Below, in pieces: positions 11,196-20,343 of a stretch of DNA of 64,000 bases; within the stretch, counting starts at the first letter, position 1, and each line of letters starts with the position of its first letter. The DNA lies in NCBI RefSeq assembly GCF_004322755.1, contig NZ_CP036401.1, positions 2,542,001-2,606,000 of the forward strand, given 5' to 3'. The translations under genes were made by a program, and so were the position numbers. Origin of the DNA: Pseudoduganella albidiflava. Lineage in GTDB: Bacteria; Pseudomonadota; Gammaproteobacteria; Burkholderiales; Burkholderiaceae_D. The notes beneath the pieces were generated by a model that saw only the letters and a program-made list of their open reading frames with translations, was not told where the DNA came from and did not search any database.

Positions 11196-11300
11196 CAGTT
11201 TAGCAATGCCGGCCCGGCCCTCGCGCACAACAGGTTGGCAATGCCGGCGTGACGCTCGCGCACATCGGTTCAGGAATGCCGGCGTCCCTCCCGCGTATGT
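11196..11300. repeat. Three tandem imperfect 35-bp repeats in divergent promoter region
   Basis: Units at 11196-11230, 11231-11265 and 11266-11300 share a core (G)AATGCCGGC followed by a CTCGCGCACA-like end. They fill most of the 314-bp gap (11122-11435) between the hybrid kinase and the haloperoxidase-like gene; I see nothing else definite in that gap. They could be repeated regulator sites or an expanding minisatellite. Confidence 0.65.
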
Positions 11301-11435
11301 CACACGGCAGGCGCGCCTGGGGCTGTGGCGCCGGCGGCACAGAGCGGCACAGCGCATCGCATGGGGCTTGCGGCGGCGCCGGATTGCCGTATCCTGAATT
11401 GTCGCGGCCGCCTGGCCGAGCGTCCGGAGAATGCC

Positions 11436-12740
11436 ATGAACCGTCCGCACCTGCCTGTCCGACTGCGCGCCGCCGTGGCGCTGCCCATCGTGCTTGCCGC
11501 CGCGCTGTGCGGCTGCGCGCATCCGCCCCAGGGCGCCCCCGTGGTACTGGTGCCCGACAAGGCCAACGCCGTCGCCCACTGGCACGACATCGGCGCCGCC
11601 ACGGTCCTCGCCAAGGCCGCCAACGCGGCAACGGAAGCGGAAAAGTACGCGGCGTTCCCGGCCGACATGGCGACCCTGCACCTGGCGATGTACGACGCGG
11701 CCATGGCCATCGACCGCCGCTACCGGCCGTTCCTGTTCGCGCCGGCGCAGGTGGATGCGCAGGCATCGCTCGATGCCGCAACGGCCAGTGCCGCGCATGG
11801 CGTGCTGCGCGTGCTGTTCCCGGGCCGCGCGGCCGGGTACCAGCAGGCGTACGAGCAATTCATGGCCGGCTTGCCCGATACCCCCGGCAAGGCGCGCGGC
11901 GCGGCGCTGGGCAGCGCGGCCGCCGCGGCGCACGTGGCGCGCCGGGCCGCCGACGGGCGCGCCACCGTCCTGCCGCCTTACGCGGCCAGCGATGCGGCAG
12001 GCAGGTTCCGCGGCAGCGACCCGGTCAACCGGTTCTGGCCATCGATCCGGCCGTTTACGATGACGGCCATGGGCCAGTTCCGGGCGCCGCCGCCGCCCGC
12101 GCTGGACAGCGCGCAGTACGCCGCCGATGTCAATGAAGCCAGGGAGCTGGGCGGCAAGACCAGTGCGCGGCGCACCGCCGAACAGCTGGAAACGGCGCGC
12201 TTCCACTCCGAGATCCCGCCGCCTTACTTCACCCGCAACTTCGGGCGCTTCGCGCGCACCACGGCCGATCCGGTCGAGGCGGCCCGGCTGATGGCGGCCA
12301 TCTATGTCAACTACAGCGATGCGATCGGCGCCTGCCTGGAGGCCAAGTATCACTACGACATGTGGCGCCCGCAAAGCGCCATCACGCTGGCGGACACGGA
12401 CGGCAATCCCGCCACCACGGCGGACCCGGCATGGCAGCCGGTGCTGCCGACGCCGAATTACCCGGAGTATCCGGCCGCCCATACGTGCTCGGTGGCCACC
12501 CTGGGCGAACTGCTGCGCCGCTACTACGGCACCAGCCGGGTCACGTTCACGTGGGACAGCGCCGTGACGAAAACCAGCCGCACCTATACCGACACCGACG
12601 CGCTGTCCGAGGAAAGCCGCATGGCGCGCATCTGGGGCGGCATGCACTTCCGCTTCGGCACGTCGGCGGGCGCGGCGATGGGCAAGGAGGTGGCGCGCTG
12701 GACGATGGAGCACGCCTTCATGCCGCAAGCGCCGAAATGA
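11436..12740 (+). CDS. Vanadium-dependent haloperoxidase / PAP2-like lipoprotein
   Basis: 434 residues. The ATG at 11436 gives a lipoprotein signal with lipobox LCGC (Cys near residue 27). The C-terminal half shows the acid phosphatase/haloperoxidase vanadate- or phosphate-binding triad: KYHYDMWRPQSAI (KX6RP), EYPAAHTCSVA (PSGH-like) and ESRMARIWGGMHF (SRX-H). These motifs are those of bacterial vanadium haloperoxidase-type proteins, which are often exported. Whether it halogenates or dephosphorylates cannot be read from sequence. Its 3' end overlaps the convergent methyltransferase gene by 23 bp. Confidence 0.8.
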   Translation: MNRPHLPVRLRAAVALPIVLAAALCGCAHPPQGAPVVLVPDKANAVAHWHDIGAATVLAKAANAATEAEKYAAFPADMATLHLAMYDAAMAIDRRYRPFLFAPAQVDAQASLDAATASAAHGVLRVLFPGRAAGYQQAYEQFMAGLPDTPGKARGAALGSAAAAAHVARRAADGRATVLPPYAASDAAGRFRGSDPVNRFWPSIRPFTMTAMGQFRAPPPPALDSAQYAADVNEARELGGKTSARRTAEQLETARFHSEIPPPYFTRNFGRFARTTADPVEAARLMAAIYVNYSDAIGACLEAKYHYDMWRPQSAITLADTDGNPATTADPAWQPVLPTPNYPEYPAAHTCSVATLGELLRRYYGTSRVTFTWDSAVTKTSRTYTDTDALSEESRMARIWGGMHFRFGTSAGAAMGKEVARWTMEHAFMPQAPK

Positions 12741-13527
12741 CGTGCGCCTGCAGTCCCGCACGGAACTCCCCGGCGCCGAAGTGCCGCTCCAGGTGATCCG
12801 CCGCGGCCGCCGTGACGGCGATGACGTCGCCGCCACGGGCCTCGATCTCGGCGCGCAGCGGGGTTCCCTGGCAAAATCCCTCCGCCACGGCGCGGGCGCC
12901 CGGCGCATTGGCCGGCAGCGCCACCGTGTCGATCGAGGGGCGGGCGAAGCCGGCCAGCGCCAGGTCGCCCGCGATGGCGGCGCGATCGTGGTAGCCATGC
13001 GGCGTGCGCGTGAAGAAGCGCGGCGGATCTCCCGGGAAGCAGGTGTCCATCGCTGCCTGCAGCACGCTGGCCAGTTCGTTGGTGTCCAGCGCGTCCCACA
13101 CGTTGAATAAAAACCGGCCCCCCGGGCGCAGCACGCGGCGCACCTGCGCGAAGGCGGCCGGCTTGTCGGGGAAGAACATGACGCCGAACTGGCACAGCGC
13201 GAGGTCGAAGGTGCCGTCGCCGAACGGCAGCGCCATGGCGTCGGCCTGCCGCCAGGTCACCAGCGGGGCCGCCACGGCCGACTGCGCGACAGCCAGCATG
13301 TCGGGGTTAAGGTCGGTGGCCACGATGTGCGCCGCCGGTAGCGCCGCCGCCAGGTGCCGGGTCACGATGCCCGTACCCGCGGCGATCTCCAGCACCTGCG
13401 CCGGCGCCAGCCCGGCGGCGCGCCGGACCAGGTCGAGCGCGTAGGGCTCGAACAGCATGGGCACCAGCAGGCGCTCGTAATGGTACGGCAGCGTGCCGGC
13501 GAACCGGGCATCGGTGGTTGGCATCAT
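12718..13527 (-). CDS. Class I SAM-dependent methyltransferase
   Basis: 269 residues from the double ATG at 13527/13524. Methyltransf_11/25-type Rossmann motifs: VLEIAAGTGIVTRHLA (motif I), IVATDLNPDMLAVA (motif II acidic residue), QADAMALPFGDGTFDLALCQFGVMFF (motifs III-IV region) and RVLRPGGRFLFNVWD. It resembles ubiquinone/menaquinone-type small-molecule methyltransferases, but the substrate is unknown. Monocistronic on the minus strand, overlapping the haloperoxidase 3' end. Confidence 0.8.
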   Translation of the reverse strand: MMPTTDARFAGTLPYHYERLLVPMLFEPYALDLVRRAAGLAPAQVLEIAAGTGIVTRHLAAALPAAHIVATDLNPDMLAVAQSAVAAPLVTWRQADAMALPFGDGTFDLALCQFGVMFFPDKPAAFAQVRRVLRPGGRFLFNVWDALDTNELASVLQAAMDTCFPGDPPRFFTRTPHGYHDRAAIAGDLALAGFARPSIDTVALPANAPGARAVAEGFCQGTPLRAEIEARGGDVIAVTAAAADHLERHFGAGEFRAGLQAHVISALAA

Positions 13528-13669
13528 GGCGTTCCTCGGGTACCGGTTGGCGCTGGCCGGCCAGTTGGCGGCATGGATGGCGCAGCGGAGTGGCGGGACC
13601 ATGATAAGGGCTTCGGGGCCGCCCCGGGTTGCTGCCGCGCCGCAGGCGCCGATGTCACCCGTCACGATG

Positions 13670-15367
13670 TCAGCCACCATCTTCCTGCAGCCGGGCGACG
13701 GGGGCCACGCAGACCTGGTCCCGCCCGCCATGCTTGGCGGCGTACATGGCCGCGTCGGCCGCCTGCAGCAGCACGTCGGCGGCATCGCCGTGGGTGGGAT
13801 ACGCCGCCACGCCGAACGAGGCGGACGCGGTGAGCACGCTCTTGTTGACGGTCAGGTTGAGCGCGCGGATGACCTGGCGCAGCCGCTCGGCCCGCGCGAC
13901 GGCACTGTCCAGCGGGCAGTCCGGCAACAGCAGAACCAGTTCCTCGCCGCCATACCGGCACGCCACGTCGCTGCCGCGTATGGCTTGCAGCAGCACGCTG
14001 CCCACGTTGCGCAGCAGCATGTCGCCGGCTTCGTGGCCGAAGGTGTCGTTGACGCGCTTGAAGTGGTCCAGGTCGAGCATGATCACGGCCAGCGGCGCGC
14101 CGCGGCGCGTGGCGCGGGCCAGTTCGCGCTTGAGCGTCTCGTCCAGGTAGCGGCGGTTGTACAGCTGGGTCAGCGGATCGATCACGGACTGGTGCCGCAG
14201 CGACACGCGCAACTGCACGTTGGCGAGCGCGAGCGCGACCTGCTCGCCCAGCTGCATGATCCAGGTGCGTTCTGCGGCATTGTCTTCATTGCCCAGCGCC
14301 GTGCCTTCGGCGGTGATGAAGCCGATCACGTTGCCCTGCGTGACCAGCGGCAGGCACACGCGCGGCACCGTGGTGCCTGCCGCCAGCGCATGCCGGCAGG
14401 CCAGCGCCCCTTCGGTGGACGGCGTGAAGTGCCGGGCACCCTTGCGCAGCGCCCAGCAGTCCAGCGGCTCGGCGATGTCCGGATCGTTCGCCGTGCCCCA
14501 GGTGGCCTTGCGTTCCAGGATGTCGCGGGAATGCCGGTACAGGTACATGGAGCCGGACAGCCCCGGCAGCAGCTGGCGGAAATACAGCGCCACGATCTGG
14601 GCGCCTTCGTCCAGCGTCTCGGCCAGCTCCAGCGCATGCAGCATCTCGCCGCCGCTCTGCAGCTGGAAATTGCGCCGCTCGGCCAGTTCCGCCGTGACGC
14701 GCAGCTGGCCGGATATCTCGGTGGCATGCTGCTCGGCCTTGCGCCGCTGCCGCAGCGCGCTGCCACCCACCAGGCCCATCGCCACCAGCAGCACGATGTC
14801 GACCAGGGTGGCGATGCTGGACACGTTGGCCGCCAGCCGGGATCGCCCGGCCAGCCGGTCGCGCAGTGCCGCCCGGTAGCTGGCATAGGCGGCTTCCTGG
14901 GCGAGAATGCGCTCGCGCAGCTGGTCCATGTACTGCTTGCCGCGGCCGTTCTCGACCAGCGCGCTGGCCGCCGCCGCGCCCTGCGCCGAGCGCACCCGCA
15001 CCACCTCGCGCATATAGGCCAGCTTGGCCTCGGTCAGGCGGCCGATCTCGTCCAGCGCCTGCCGCTCGCTGGCCGGCGCCGCCTGCCCGGCCAGCGCCTT
15101 GCGCAATGCCGGCAGGGCCTTCAGCGCCTCATGATAGGGATCGAGGAATTCCTGGCGGCCGGTGATCACGTAGCCGCGTTGGGCCGCCTCGGCATCGCTC
15201 AGGTAGTTGAGCAGGGCGCCGTATTCGCGTTCCCGGGTCGTCGTGGCGTCCAGCGCCGCCATGGCCTGCTCCACGCTGGCGTTGACGAAGTGGGGTACCA
15301 GGCCGATCGCCGCCATTACCGCGATGATGCAGGCGGTGGCGATCCTGAGGCGGGTCTCGACGATCAT
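13670..15367 (-). CDS. CHASE3-GAF-GGDEF diguanylate cyclase
   Basis: 565 residues from the ATG at 15367. A first membrane helix (about residues 7-25), a CHASE3-like periplasmic helical domain (to about 180, with REREYGALLNYLSDAEAAQRGY) and a second helix near 190-210 are followed by a GAF domain and a GGDEF domain. The active site is YGGEELVLLL, an accepted GGEEF-type variant. RGSD precedes it by five residues, matching a c-di-GMP inhibitory I-site. It should therefore make c-di-GMP with feedback control. Its ATG overlaps the TGA of the upstream histidine kinase (ATGA), so the two are translationally coupled. Confidence 0.88.
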   Translation of the reverse strand: MIVETRLRIATACIIAVMAAIGLVPHFVNASVEQAMAALDATTTREREYGALLNYLSDAEAAQRGYVITGRQEFLDPYHEALKALPALRKALAGQAAPASERQALDEIGRLTEAKLAYMREVVRVRSAQGAAAASALVENGRGKQYMDQLRERILAQEAAYASYRAALRDRLAGRSRLAANVSSIATLVDIVLLVAMGLVGGSALRQRRKAEQHATEISGQLRVTAELAERRNFQLQSGGEMLHALELAETLDEGAQIVALYFRQLLPGLSGSMYLYRHSRDILERKATWGTANDPDIAEPLDCWALRKGARHFTPSTEGALACRHALAAGTTVPRVCLPLVTQGNVIGFITAEGTALGNEDNAAERTWIMQLGEQVALALANVQLRVSLRHQSVIDPLTQLYNRRYLDETLKRELARATRRGAPLAVIMLDLDHFKRVNDTFGHEAGDMLLRNVGSVLLQAIRGSDVACRYGGEELVLLLPDCPLDSAVARAERLRQVIRALNLTVNKSVLTASASFGVAAYPTHGDAADVLLQAADAAMYAAKHGGRDQVCVAPVARLQEDGG

Positions 15368-16476
15368 GGATGGCGCCGCGCCACTCCGCCGCGGGCCGGC
15401 AGGAATGGCCGCGGATCCACCGGGAAGTCGAGGGTAAAGGTGGTCTGGCCGTCGCGGCATTCCACCGTGATGCTGCCGCAGTGCCGCTCGGCCACGCTGC
15501 GCACGAACGGCAGGCCGATGCCCCAGCCCCGTTCTTCCTGCGCCGCGCCGCGACGGAACAGCTGGAACAGCGCTTCCACCCGCTCCGGGGGGATCGGCGG
15601 CCCGGCATTGGTGATCGACAGCGCCACGCGGCCGCCGTAGCAATGCAGCGCGGCGGTGATGGTGGTGCCGGGGGTACTGTACTTGACGGCGTTGCCCAGC
15701 AGATTCTCGATCGCCCGCCGCAGCGATTCACGGTGCCAGTAGCCGTGCGCCGGCTCGGCGGACACGTCGATGCGGCGTCCGCAAGCCATGGCCGAGCAAG
15801 CGATCACGTCGTGCAGCAGGGCGCCCAGGTCGAGTGCCTGCATGTCCAGCGTCTCGCCCTGTGTCGAACTGAGCAGGGTGACATCGAGCATGTCGGCCAG
15901 CATGGTGCCGATGCGCGCATGCTGTTTCGCCGCCAGCTCGGCCAGCCGGCGCGCGGCGGCGATATCATCGATGCGGGAAATGTGCTCGACCGCCATGGCC
16001 GCCGTCGACAGCGGGGTGCGGATATCATGGGCCAGCGCGGAAAAGAACTGTTCGCGTGCCGCCGCCTCGGCCAGCACGAAGCCGGTGATCGACTCGCGGA
16101 TCGCCTCGTCGATCATGCCGTTGATGGTGGCGGCCACGTCCGGCGGCAGGGCGATGCCGGCCCGGTGCCACGCGGCGAACGTGCTGGCGCGGAACAGCTG
16201 GAATTCGTGGGCCACCGTTTCGGCGTCGTAGTGAGTCAGGCGGGCGCGTTCGCCGCCATGCTCCGAGGCCAGCGTGGAAAGCCGGTAGTCGGTGCGTTTG
16301 CCGGCCGCCGCGGCGCACAGCTCGTCATAGAACGCCGGCAGCGTATCGATAAGCAGCGGCGCCGGCAGCTCGGCCGCGCGAGGCACATGGGTGCGCACGG
16401 CGTCGATCCAATCGGCGAGGACGGTGTCGCGCAGCGCCGGCAGGCACTGCCGCGGTTCCGTGGGCTGGTCAGGCAT
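15364..16476 (-). CDS. Histidine kinase with RsbRD-like N-terminal region
   Basis: 370 residues from the first ATG (16476); a TTG four codons upstream is possible. The helical N-terminal part (about 1-140, ALRDTVLADWIDAV..FYDELCAAA) resembles RsbRD/co-antagonist sensors. HisKA has FSALAHDIRTPLSTAAMA, and HATPase has IENLLGNAVKYS and a GWGIGLPFVRSV box. There is no membrane segment. The stop overlaps the start of the GGDEF gene by 4 bp, suggesting that kinase and cyclase act in one signalling route. Confidence 0.8.
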   Translation of the reverse strand: MPDQPTEPRQCLPALRDTVLADWIDAVRTHVPRAAELPAPLLIDTLPAFYDELCAAAAGKRTDYRLSTLASEHGGERARLTHYDAETVAHEFQLFRASTFAAWHRAGIALPPDVAATINGMIDEAIRESITGFVLAEAAAREQFFSALAHDIRTPLSTAAMAVEHISRIDDIAAARRLAELAAKQHARIGTMLADMLDVTLLSSTQGETLDMQALDLGALLHDVIACSAMACGRRIDVSAEPAHGYWHRESLRRAIENLLGNAVKYSTPGTTITAALHCYGGRVALSITNAGPPIPPERVEALFQLFRRGAAQEERGWGIGLPFVRSVAERHCGSITVECRDGQTTFTLDFPVDPRPFLPARGGVARRHP

Positions 16477-16587
16477 GGCGGATGGCAAAGCCCCCGTGGA
16501 AATGGCGATGCCGCCATTATGCCGCCGCGCCGCCCGAGGGCTGGTCCGATTCTGTGGGGAAAGAGCGTACCTGGGGAAAGAGCGTAC

Positions 16588-18537
16588 TCAGGCGCCGATG
16601 CGGAACTCGCCCACCAGCGCCACCAGCGTGTCGGCCTGCAGCTTCAGGCTCTCGGCCGCGGCCGCCGCTTCCTCGACCAGGGCGGCGTTCTGCTGGGTCA
16701 CGCCATCCATCTGCACGATGGCCTGGTTGACCTGGCCGATGCCGCCGCTCTGTTCCGCGCCCGCCGCCGCGATCTCGGCAATGATGTCGGCCACCTGGCG
16801 CACGCTGGCGACCACGCCGTCCATGGTGGCGCCGGCATCCTTGACCAGCGCGCTGCCGCGCTGCACCTGGGCTGCCGAATCGCCGATCAGGGCCTTGATC
16901 TCCCTGGCCGCGCTGGCCGAGCGCTGCGCCAGCGTGCGCACTTCGCTGGCCACGACCGCGAAGCCGCGGCCCTGTTCGCCGGCGCGCGCCGCTTCCACGG
17001 CCGCGTTGAGGGCCAGGATATTGGTCTGGAAGGCGATGCCGTCGATCACGGCGATGATGTCCACCACCTTGCTGGACGAGGCATCGATCGCCGCCATGGT
17101 ATCGACCACCTGGGCCACCACCGCGCCGCCGCGCAGCGCCACCTCCGAGGCGTTGGCCGCCAGTTGGCGCGCCTGCGCCGCGTTGTCGGAATTCTGGCGC
17201 ACGCTGCCGGTCAGCTGTTCCATGGACGCGGCCGTTTCCTCCAGCGCGCTGGCCTGCTGCTCGGTGCGGGCCGACAGGTCCAGGTTGCCCTGGCTGATCT
17301 CGGCGCTGGCCTGGGCCACGCTGCCGGAACTGTCGCGCACCCGGGCCAGCACGCGCTCGATCTTGGCGGCGAACCCATTGAAGCCGGTGGCGATCACGGC
17401 CAGTTCGTCGCTGCCTTTCACGGCCAGCCGGGCCGACAGGTCGGCATTGCCGCCGGCCAGCTGCGTCATCGTGCCGGCCAGTTCGCGCAGCGGCCGGGTC
17501 AGGCGGCGCAGCACCGATACCATGGCGATCGCGGCGATCAGGGCGCACAGTGCCGAGGCCGCCAGCGTGTACGTCAGCTGTTCGCGTGCCGACGCCGTGG
17601 CGACGCTTTCCGGGAACGACAGGCGCACCGACCACGGCGCGATATCGTCGTGCAGACGGACCGGCTGCAGCAAGTGCACGATGCCGCCATCGCTGTACTG
17701 GTATGGCTTGCCGGTACGGACGGCTTCCAGCGCGGCAGCCGGCAGGTCGTCCGCTTTCTTGCCGTTGCGGGCCGCCACCGGGTGGCTGGCATACAGGCCG
17801 CCATTCGACACCAGCGCCAGCTCGGCGCCCTCGAGGGTTTCCATGCCGGCCAGGATGCCCGACAGCCTGGTCAGCATGAAGTCGCCGGTGACCGCGCCGC
17901 GGAACTGGCCCTGGACCATGATCGGCGTCACCAGCGACGCGATCAGCACGTCCTTGCCGTTGATCGGGTAAACGTACGGTTCCGAGAAATAGCGCTTGCC
18001 GGTCTTCTTCGGCACGTCGTACCAGTCGTTCCCGCCCGGCGTGGTGACGAACACGATCGGCTCCACATTGACACCGCCGTCCGCCTTGCGGGAAAAATAC
18101 GGCATGTGGCGGCCGGAGGCGTCGAAACGCGGGGCCTGGCCCGCGAACTCGGCATCCCTGCCGTCCAGCGCATTCGGCTCCATCGTGGCGGACGCGCCGA
18201 CCAGGTCCTCGGTGCCCAGCAGGACCGCCTTGGTCAGGTTGTCCACCTGGTCGCGGTTCAGCGCCGTGCTGGCGGCCAGCGTATTGCCCAGCCCGCCCGC
18301 CAGCGTGGCCACGGCGGCCAGGTTGCCGCCCAGGCGGCCCTGCAGCGCGTCGGCGGCTTCGGCCGCGGTGGTGCGTGCCAGGAGCATGGCCGCATCCTGC
18401 GCCGCGTCGTGGCCGCGGATGCCGGTCACCGTGGCGGTGATGGCGAGGCTGACGATGACGAGGGCCGATGCCGCCAGGCTGATGCGCGCATTCAGCGACA
18501 GTGCGCCGCGCGCCGGGGTGAGTGTTGCCAGTTTCAT
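16588..18537 (-). CDS. Methyl-accepting chemotaxis protein
   Basis: 649 residues; start at ATG 18537 with CGGAGAA upstream. Topology: a TM helix near residues 18-40, a periplasmic dCache-like domain (to about 320, with [20 protein letters not shown]), a second TM near 325-345, then HAMP and the cytoplasmic signalling coiled coil. The hairpin tip is the strongly conserved [20 protein letters not shown], followed by [11 protein letters not shown]. Small organic ligands such as amino acids are usual for dCache receptors, but the ligand is not deducible. No CheR-binding pentapeptide at the C-terminus. Confidence 0.92.
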   Translation of the reverse strand: MKLATLTPARGALSLNARISLAASALVIVSLAITATVTGIRGHDAAQDAAMLLARTTAAEAADALQGRLGGNLAAVATLAGGLGNTLAASTALNRDQVDNLTKAVLLGTEDLVGASATMEPNALDGRDAEFAGQAPRFDASGRHMPYFSRKADGGVNVEPIVFVTTPGGNDWYDVPKKTGKRYFSEPYVYPINGKDVLIASLVTPIMVQGQFRGAVTGDFMLTRLSGILAGMETLEGAELALVSNGGLYASHPVAARNGKKADDLPAAALEAVRTGKPYQYSDGGIVHLLQPVRLHDDIAPWSVRLSFPESVATASAREQLTYTLAASALCALIAAIAMVSVLRRLTRPLRELAGTMTQLAGGNADLSARLAVKGSDELAVIATGFNGFAAKIERVLARVRDSSGSVAQASAEISQGNLDLSARTEQQASALEETAASMEQLTGSVRQNSDNAAQARQLAANASEVALRGGAVVAQVVDTMAAIDASSSKVVDIIAVIDGIAFQTNILALNAAVEAARAGEQGRGFAVVASEVRTLAQRSASAAREIKALIGDSAAQVQRGSALVKDAGATMDGVVASVRQVADIIAEIAAAGAEQSGGIGQVNQAIVQMDGVTQQNAALVEEAAAAAESLKLQADTLVALVGEFRIGA

Positions 18538-18782
18538 GCTGAGTTCTCCGAAAGCGGGAAACGTACCGAGTACTGTATATCCAGGCGGCAATGTTAGCGT
18601 CGTTCGCCGCGCGCACGATGCCGGTGGGCAGGCGTGCCATGCATTTCGCCAGCGACTGCGTCGCCGTGACAACAGATCGTGGCCGGGGCATTACCCTGGC
18701 GCCAACGTCTTGTCAACTGTGCAGCCGGGGCGAACCGGGTGGCCGTGCGGGCTGCCGTCCGTGCCTGTTATTGACGTTGATC

Positions 18783-18788
18783 TATAAT
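18783..18788 (+). promoter_or_regulatory. Possible -10 box upstream of KaiC-like gene
   Basis: TATAAT, 37 bp before the ATG at 18826. No acceptable -35 hexamer is present at 16-18 bp, so an activator or a non-standard sigma factor would be required. The rest of the 288-bp gap (18538-18825) holds no other recognisable signal. Confidence 0.25.
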
Positions 18789-18825
18789 CAATTCACAACC
18801 GTTACACCTTTTCTGGATCACAAGC

Positions 18826-20343
18826 ATGGATTCCACTGCTACAACGCGCCGCGCCACCCGGAAGCCGACGCATCGCCTCTCCACCGGTATCTCGGGGCTG
18901 GACGATATCCTGTGCGGCGGCCTGACCGCCGAGCGCGTGTATCTGGTCGAAGGGTCGCCCGGTTCCGGCAAGACCACGCTCGGCCTGCAATTTCTGCTCG
19001 ACGGCCGTGCCAGGGGCGAGCGGGGCCTGTACATCACGCTGTCCGAGACGGCCGACGAGCTCGACGCGGTGGCGGAAAGCCATGGCTGGACGCTGGATGG
19101 CATCGACGTCTTCGAGCTGGCCGATGAAACCGTGCTCGATCCGGACGCGCAGCAGTCGATCCTGCACCCCGCCGAGGTGGAACTGGGCGAAACCACGCGC
19201 GGCGTGCTGGAGCGGGTGGACCGGGTGCAGCCGGCGCGGGTGGTGTTCGACAGCCTGTCCGAATTCCGCCTGCTGGCGCAGAACCCGCTGCGCTACCGCC
19301 GGCAGATCCTAGCCCTGAAACAGTTCTTCACGGCGCGGGCCTGCACGGTGCTGTTGCTGGATGACAAGAGCAGCCAGTCGGACCAGCACCTGCACAGCAT
19401 CTCGCACGGCGTCATCAGCCTGGAACAGATCGCCCAGGAATTCGGCAAGGAGCGGCGCCGGGTCAATATCATCAAGATGCGCGGCATCGCCTACCGTGGC
19501 GGCTACCACGACTACGTGCTGGAAACGGGCGGCATCCGCATGTTCCCGCGGCTGGTGGCCGCCGAGCATGCCAGCACGTTCGAACCGGCGGCGCACACCA
19601 CCGGCAGCGGCGAACTGGATGCGCTGCTGGGCGGCGGGCTGATCGCCGGCACCAATACGCTGATCGTCGGCCCCTCGGGCGTCGGCAAGAGCACGGTCAC
19701 GGTGCGCTGCATGCTGGCGGCGCTGGAGCGCGGCGAGAAGGCCGCGTTCTACCTGTTCGACGAAGGCCTGGGCACGTTCATGGCGCGCAACATGGCGCTG
19801 GGCATGGACCTGCGCCCGTATCTCGCCTCCGGCCACGTCAACGTGCGCCACATCGATTCGGCCGAGCTGTCGCCGGGCGAGTTCGCGCAGATGCTGCGCG
19901 ATGCCGTCGAGACCGGCGGCGTGACTTTCCTCGCCATCGACAGCCTGAATGCCTACCTGCAGGCGATGCCGGGCGAACAGTACCTGACGCTGCAGATGCA
20001 CGAGCTGCTGGGCTACCTGAACCAGAAGGGCGTGACGACCATGCTGGTGCTGGGCGAACACGGCCTGGTAGGCCAGATGCAGCGCGATGTCGACCTGAGC
20101 TACCTCAGCGACACGACCGTGCTGCTGCGCTTCTTCGAGGCGGCCGGCAAGCTGCGCCGCGCCATCACCGTGGTGAAGAACCGCACCACCAACCATGCGC
20201 TGACGATCCACGAACTGCAGCTGCACGGCCGGGGCATCGGCATCGGCGCGCCGCTGGCCGGCTTCGAGGGCGTGCTGACGGGCCTGCCGAGCTACCGTGG
20301 CGGCACGCAGATGATGGCCACCAATCCCGATGCACCGGCCTGA
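18826..20343 (+). CDS. KaiC-like double-ATPase domain protein
   Basis: 505 residues with two RecA/KaiC domains. Domain 1 (about 15-245) has Walker A GSPGSGKT at 43-50, an LSETADEL catalytic-Glu region and Walker B RVVFDSL. Domain 2 (about 255-485) has Walker A GPSGVGKS at 282-289 and VTFLAIDSLNAYL. No KaiA or KaiB is nearby, so this is not a cyanobacterial clock but one of the KaiC-like signalling ATPases commonly paired with histidine kinases. The next gene starts inside its last codons (14-bp overlap), strongly suggesting that the products act together. Confidence 0.88.
   Translation: MDSTATTRRATRKPTHRLSTGISGLDDILCGGLTAERVYLVEGSPGSGKTTLGLQFLLDGRARGERGLYITLSETADELDAVAESHGWTLDGIDVFELADETVLDPDAQQSILHPAEVELGETTRGVLERVDRVQPARVVFDSLSEFRLLAQNPLRYRRQILALKQFFTARACTVLLLDDKSSQSDQHLHSISHGVISLEQIAQEFGKERRRVNIIKMRGIAYRGGYHDYVLETGGIRMFPRLVAAEHASTFEPAAHTTGSGELDALLGGGLIAGTNTLIVGPSGVGKSTVTVRCMLAALERGEKAAFYLFDEGLGTFMARNMALGMDLRPYLASGHVNVRHIDSAELSPGEFAQMLRDAVETGGVTFLAIDSLNAYLQAMPGEQYLTLQMHELLGYLNQKGVTTMLVLGEHGLVGQMQRDVDLSYLSDTTVLLRFFEAAGKLRRAITVVKNRTTNHALTIHELQLHGRGIGIGAPLAGFEGVLTGLPSYRGGTQMMATNPDAPA

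Noticed and set aside
18772..18788. TTGACG plus TATAAT as a sigma70 promoter before the KaiC-like gene
   Set aside because: The hexamers are only about 6 bp apart, far from the needed 16-18.
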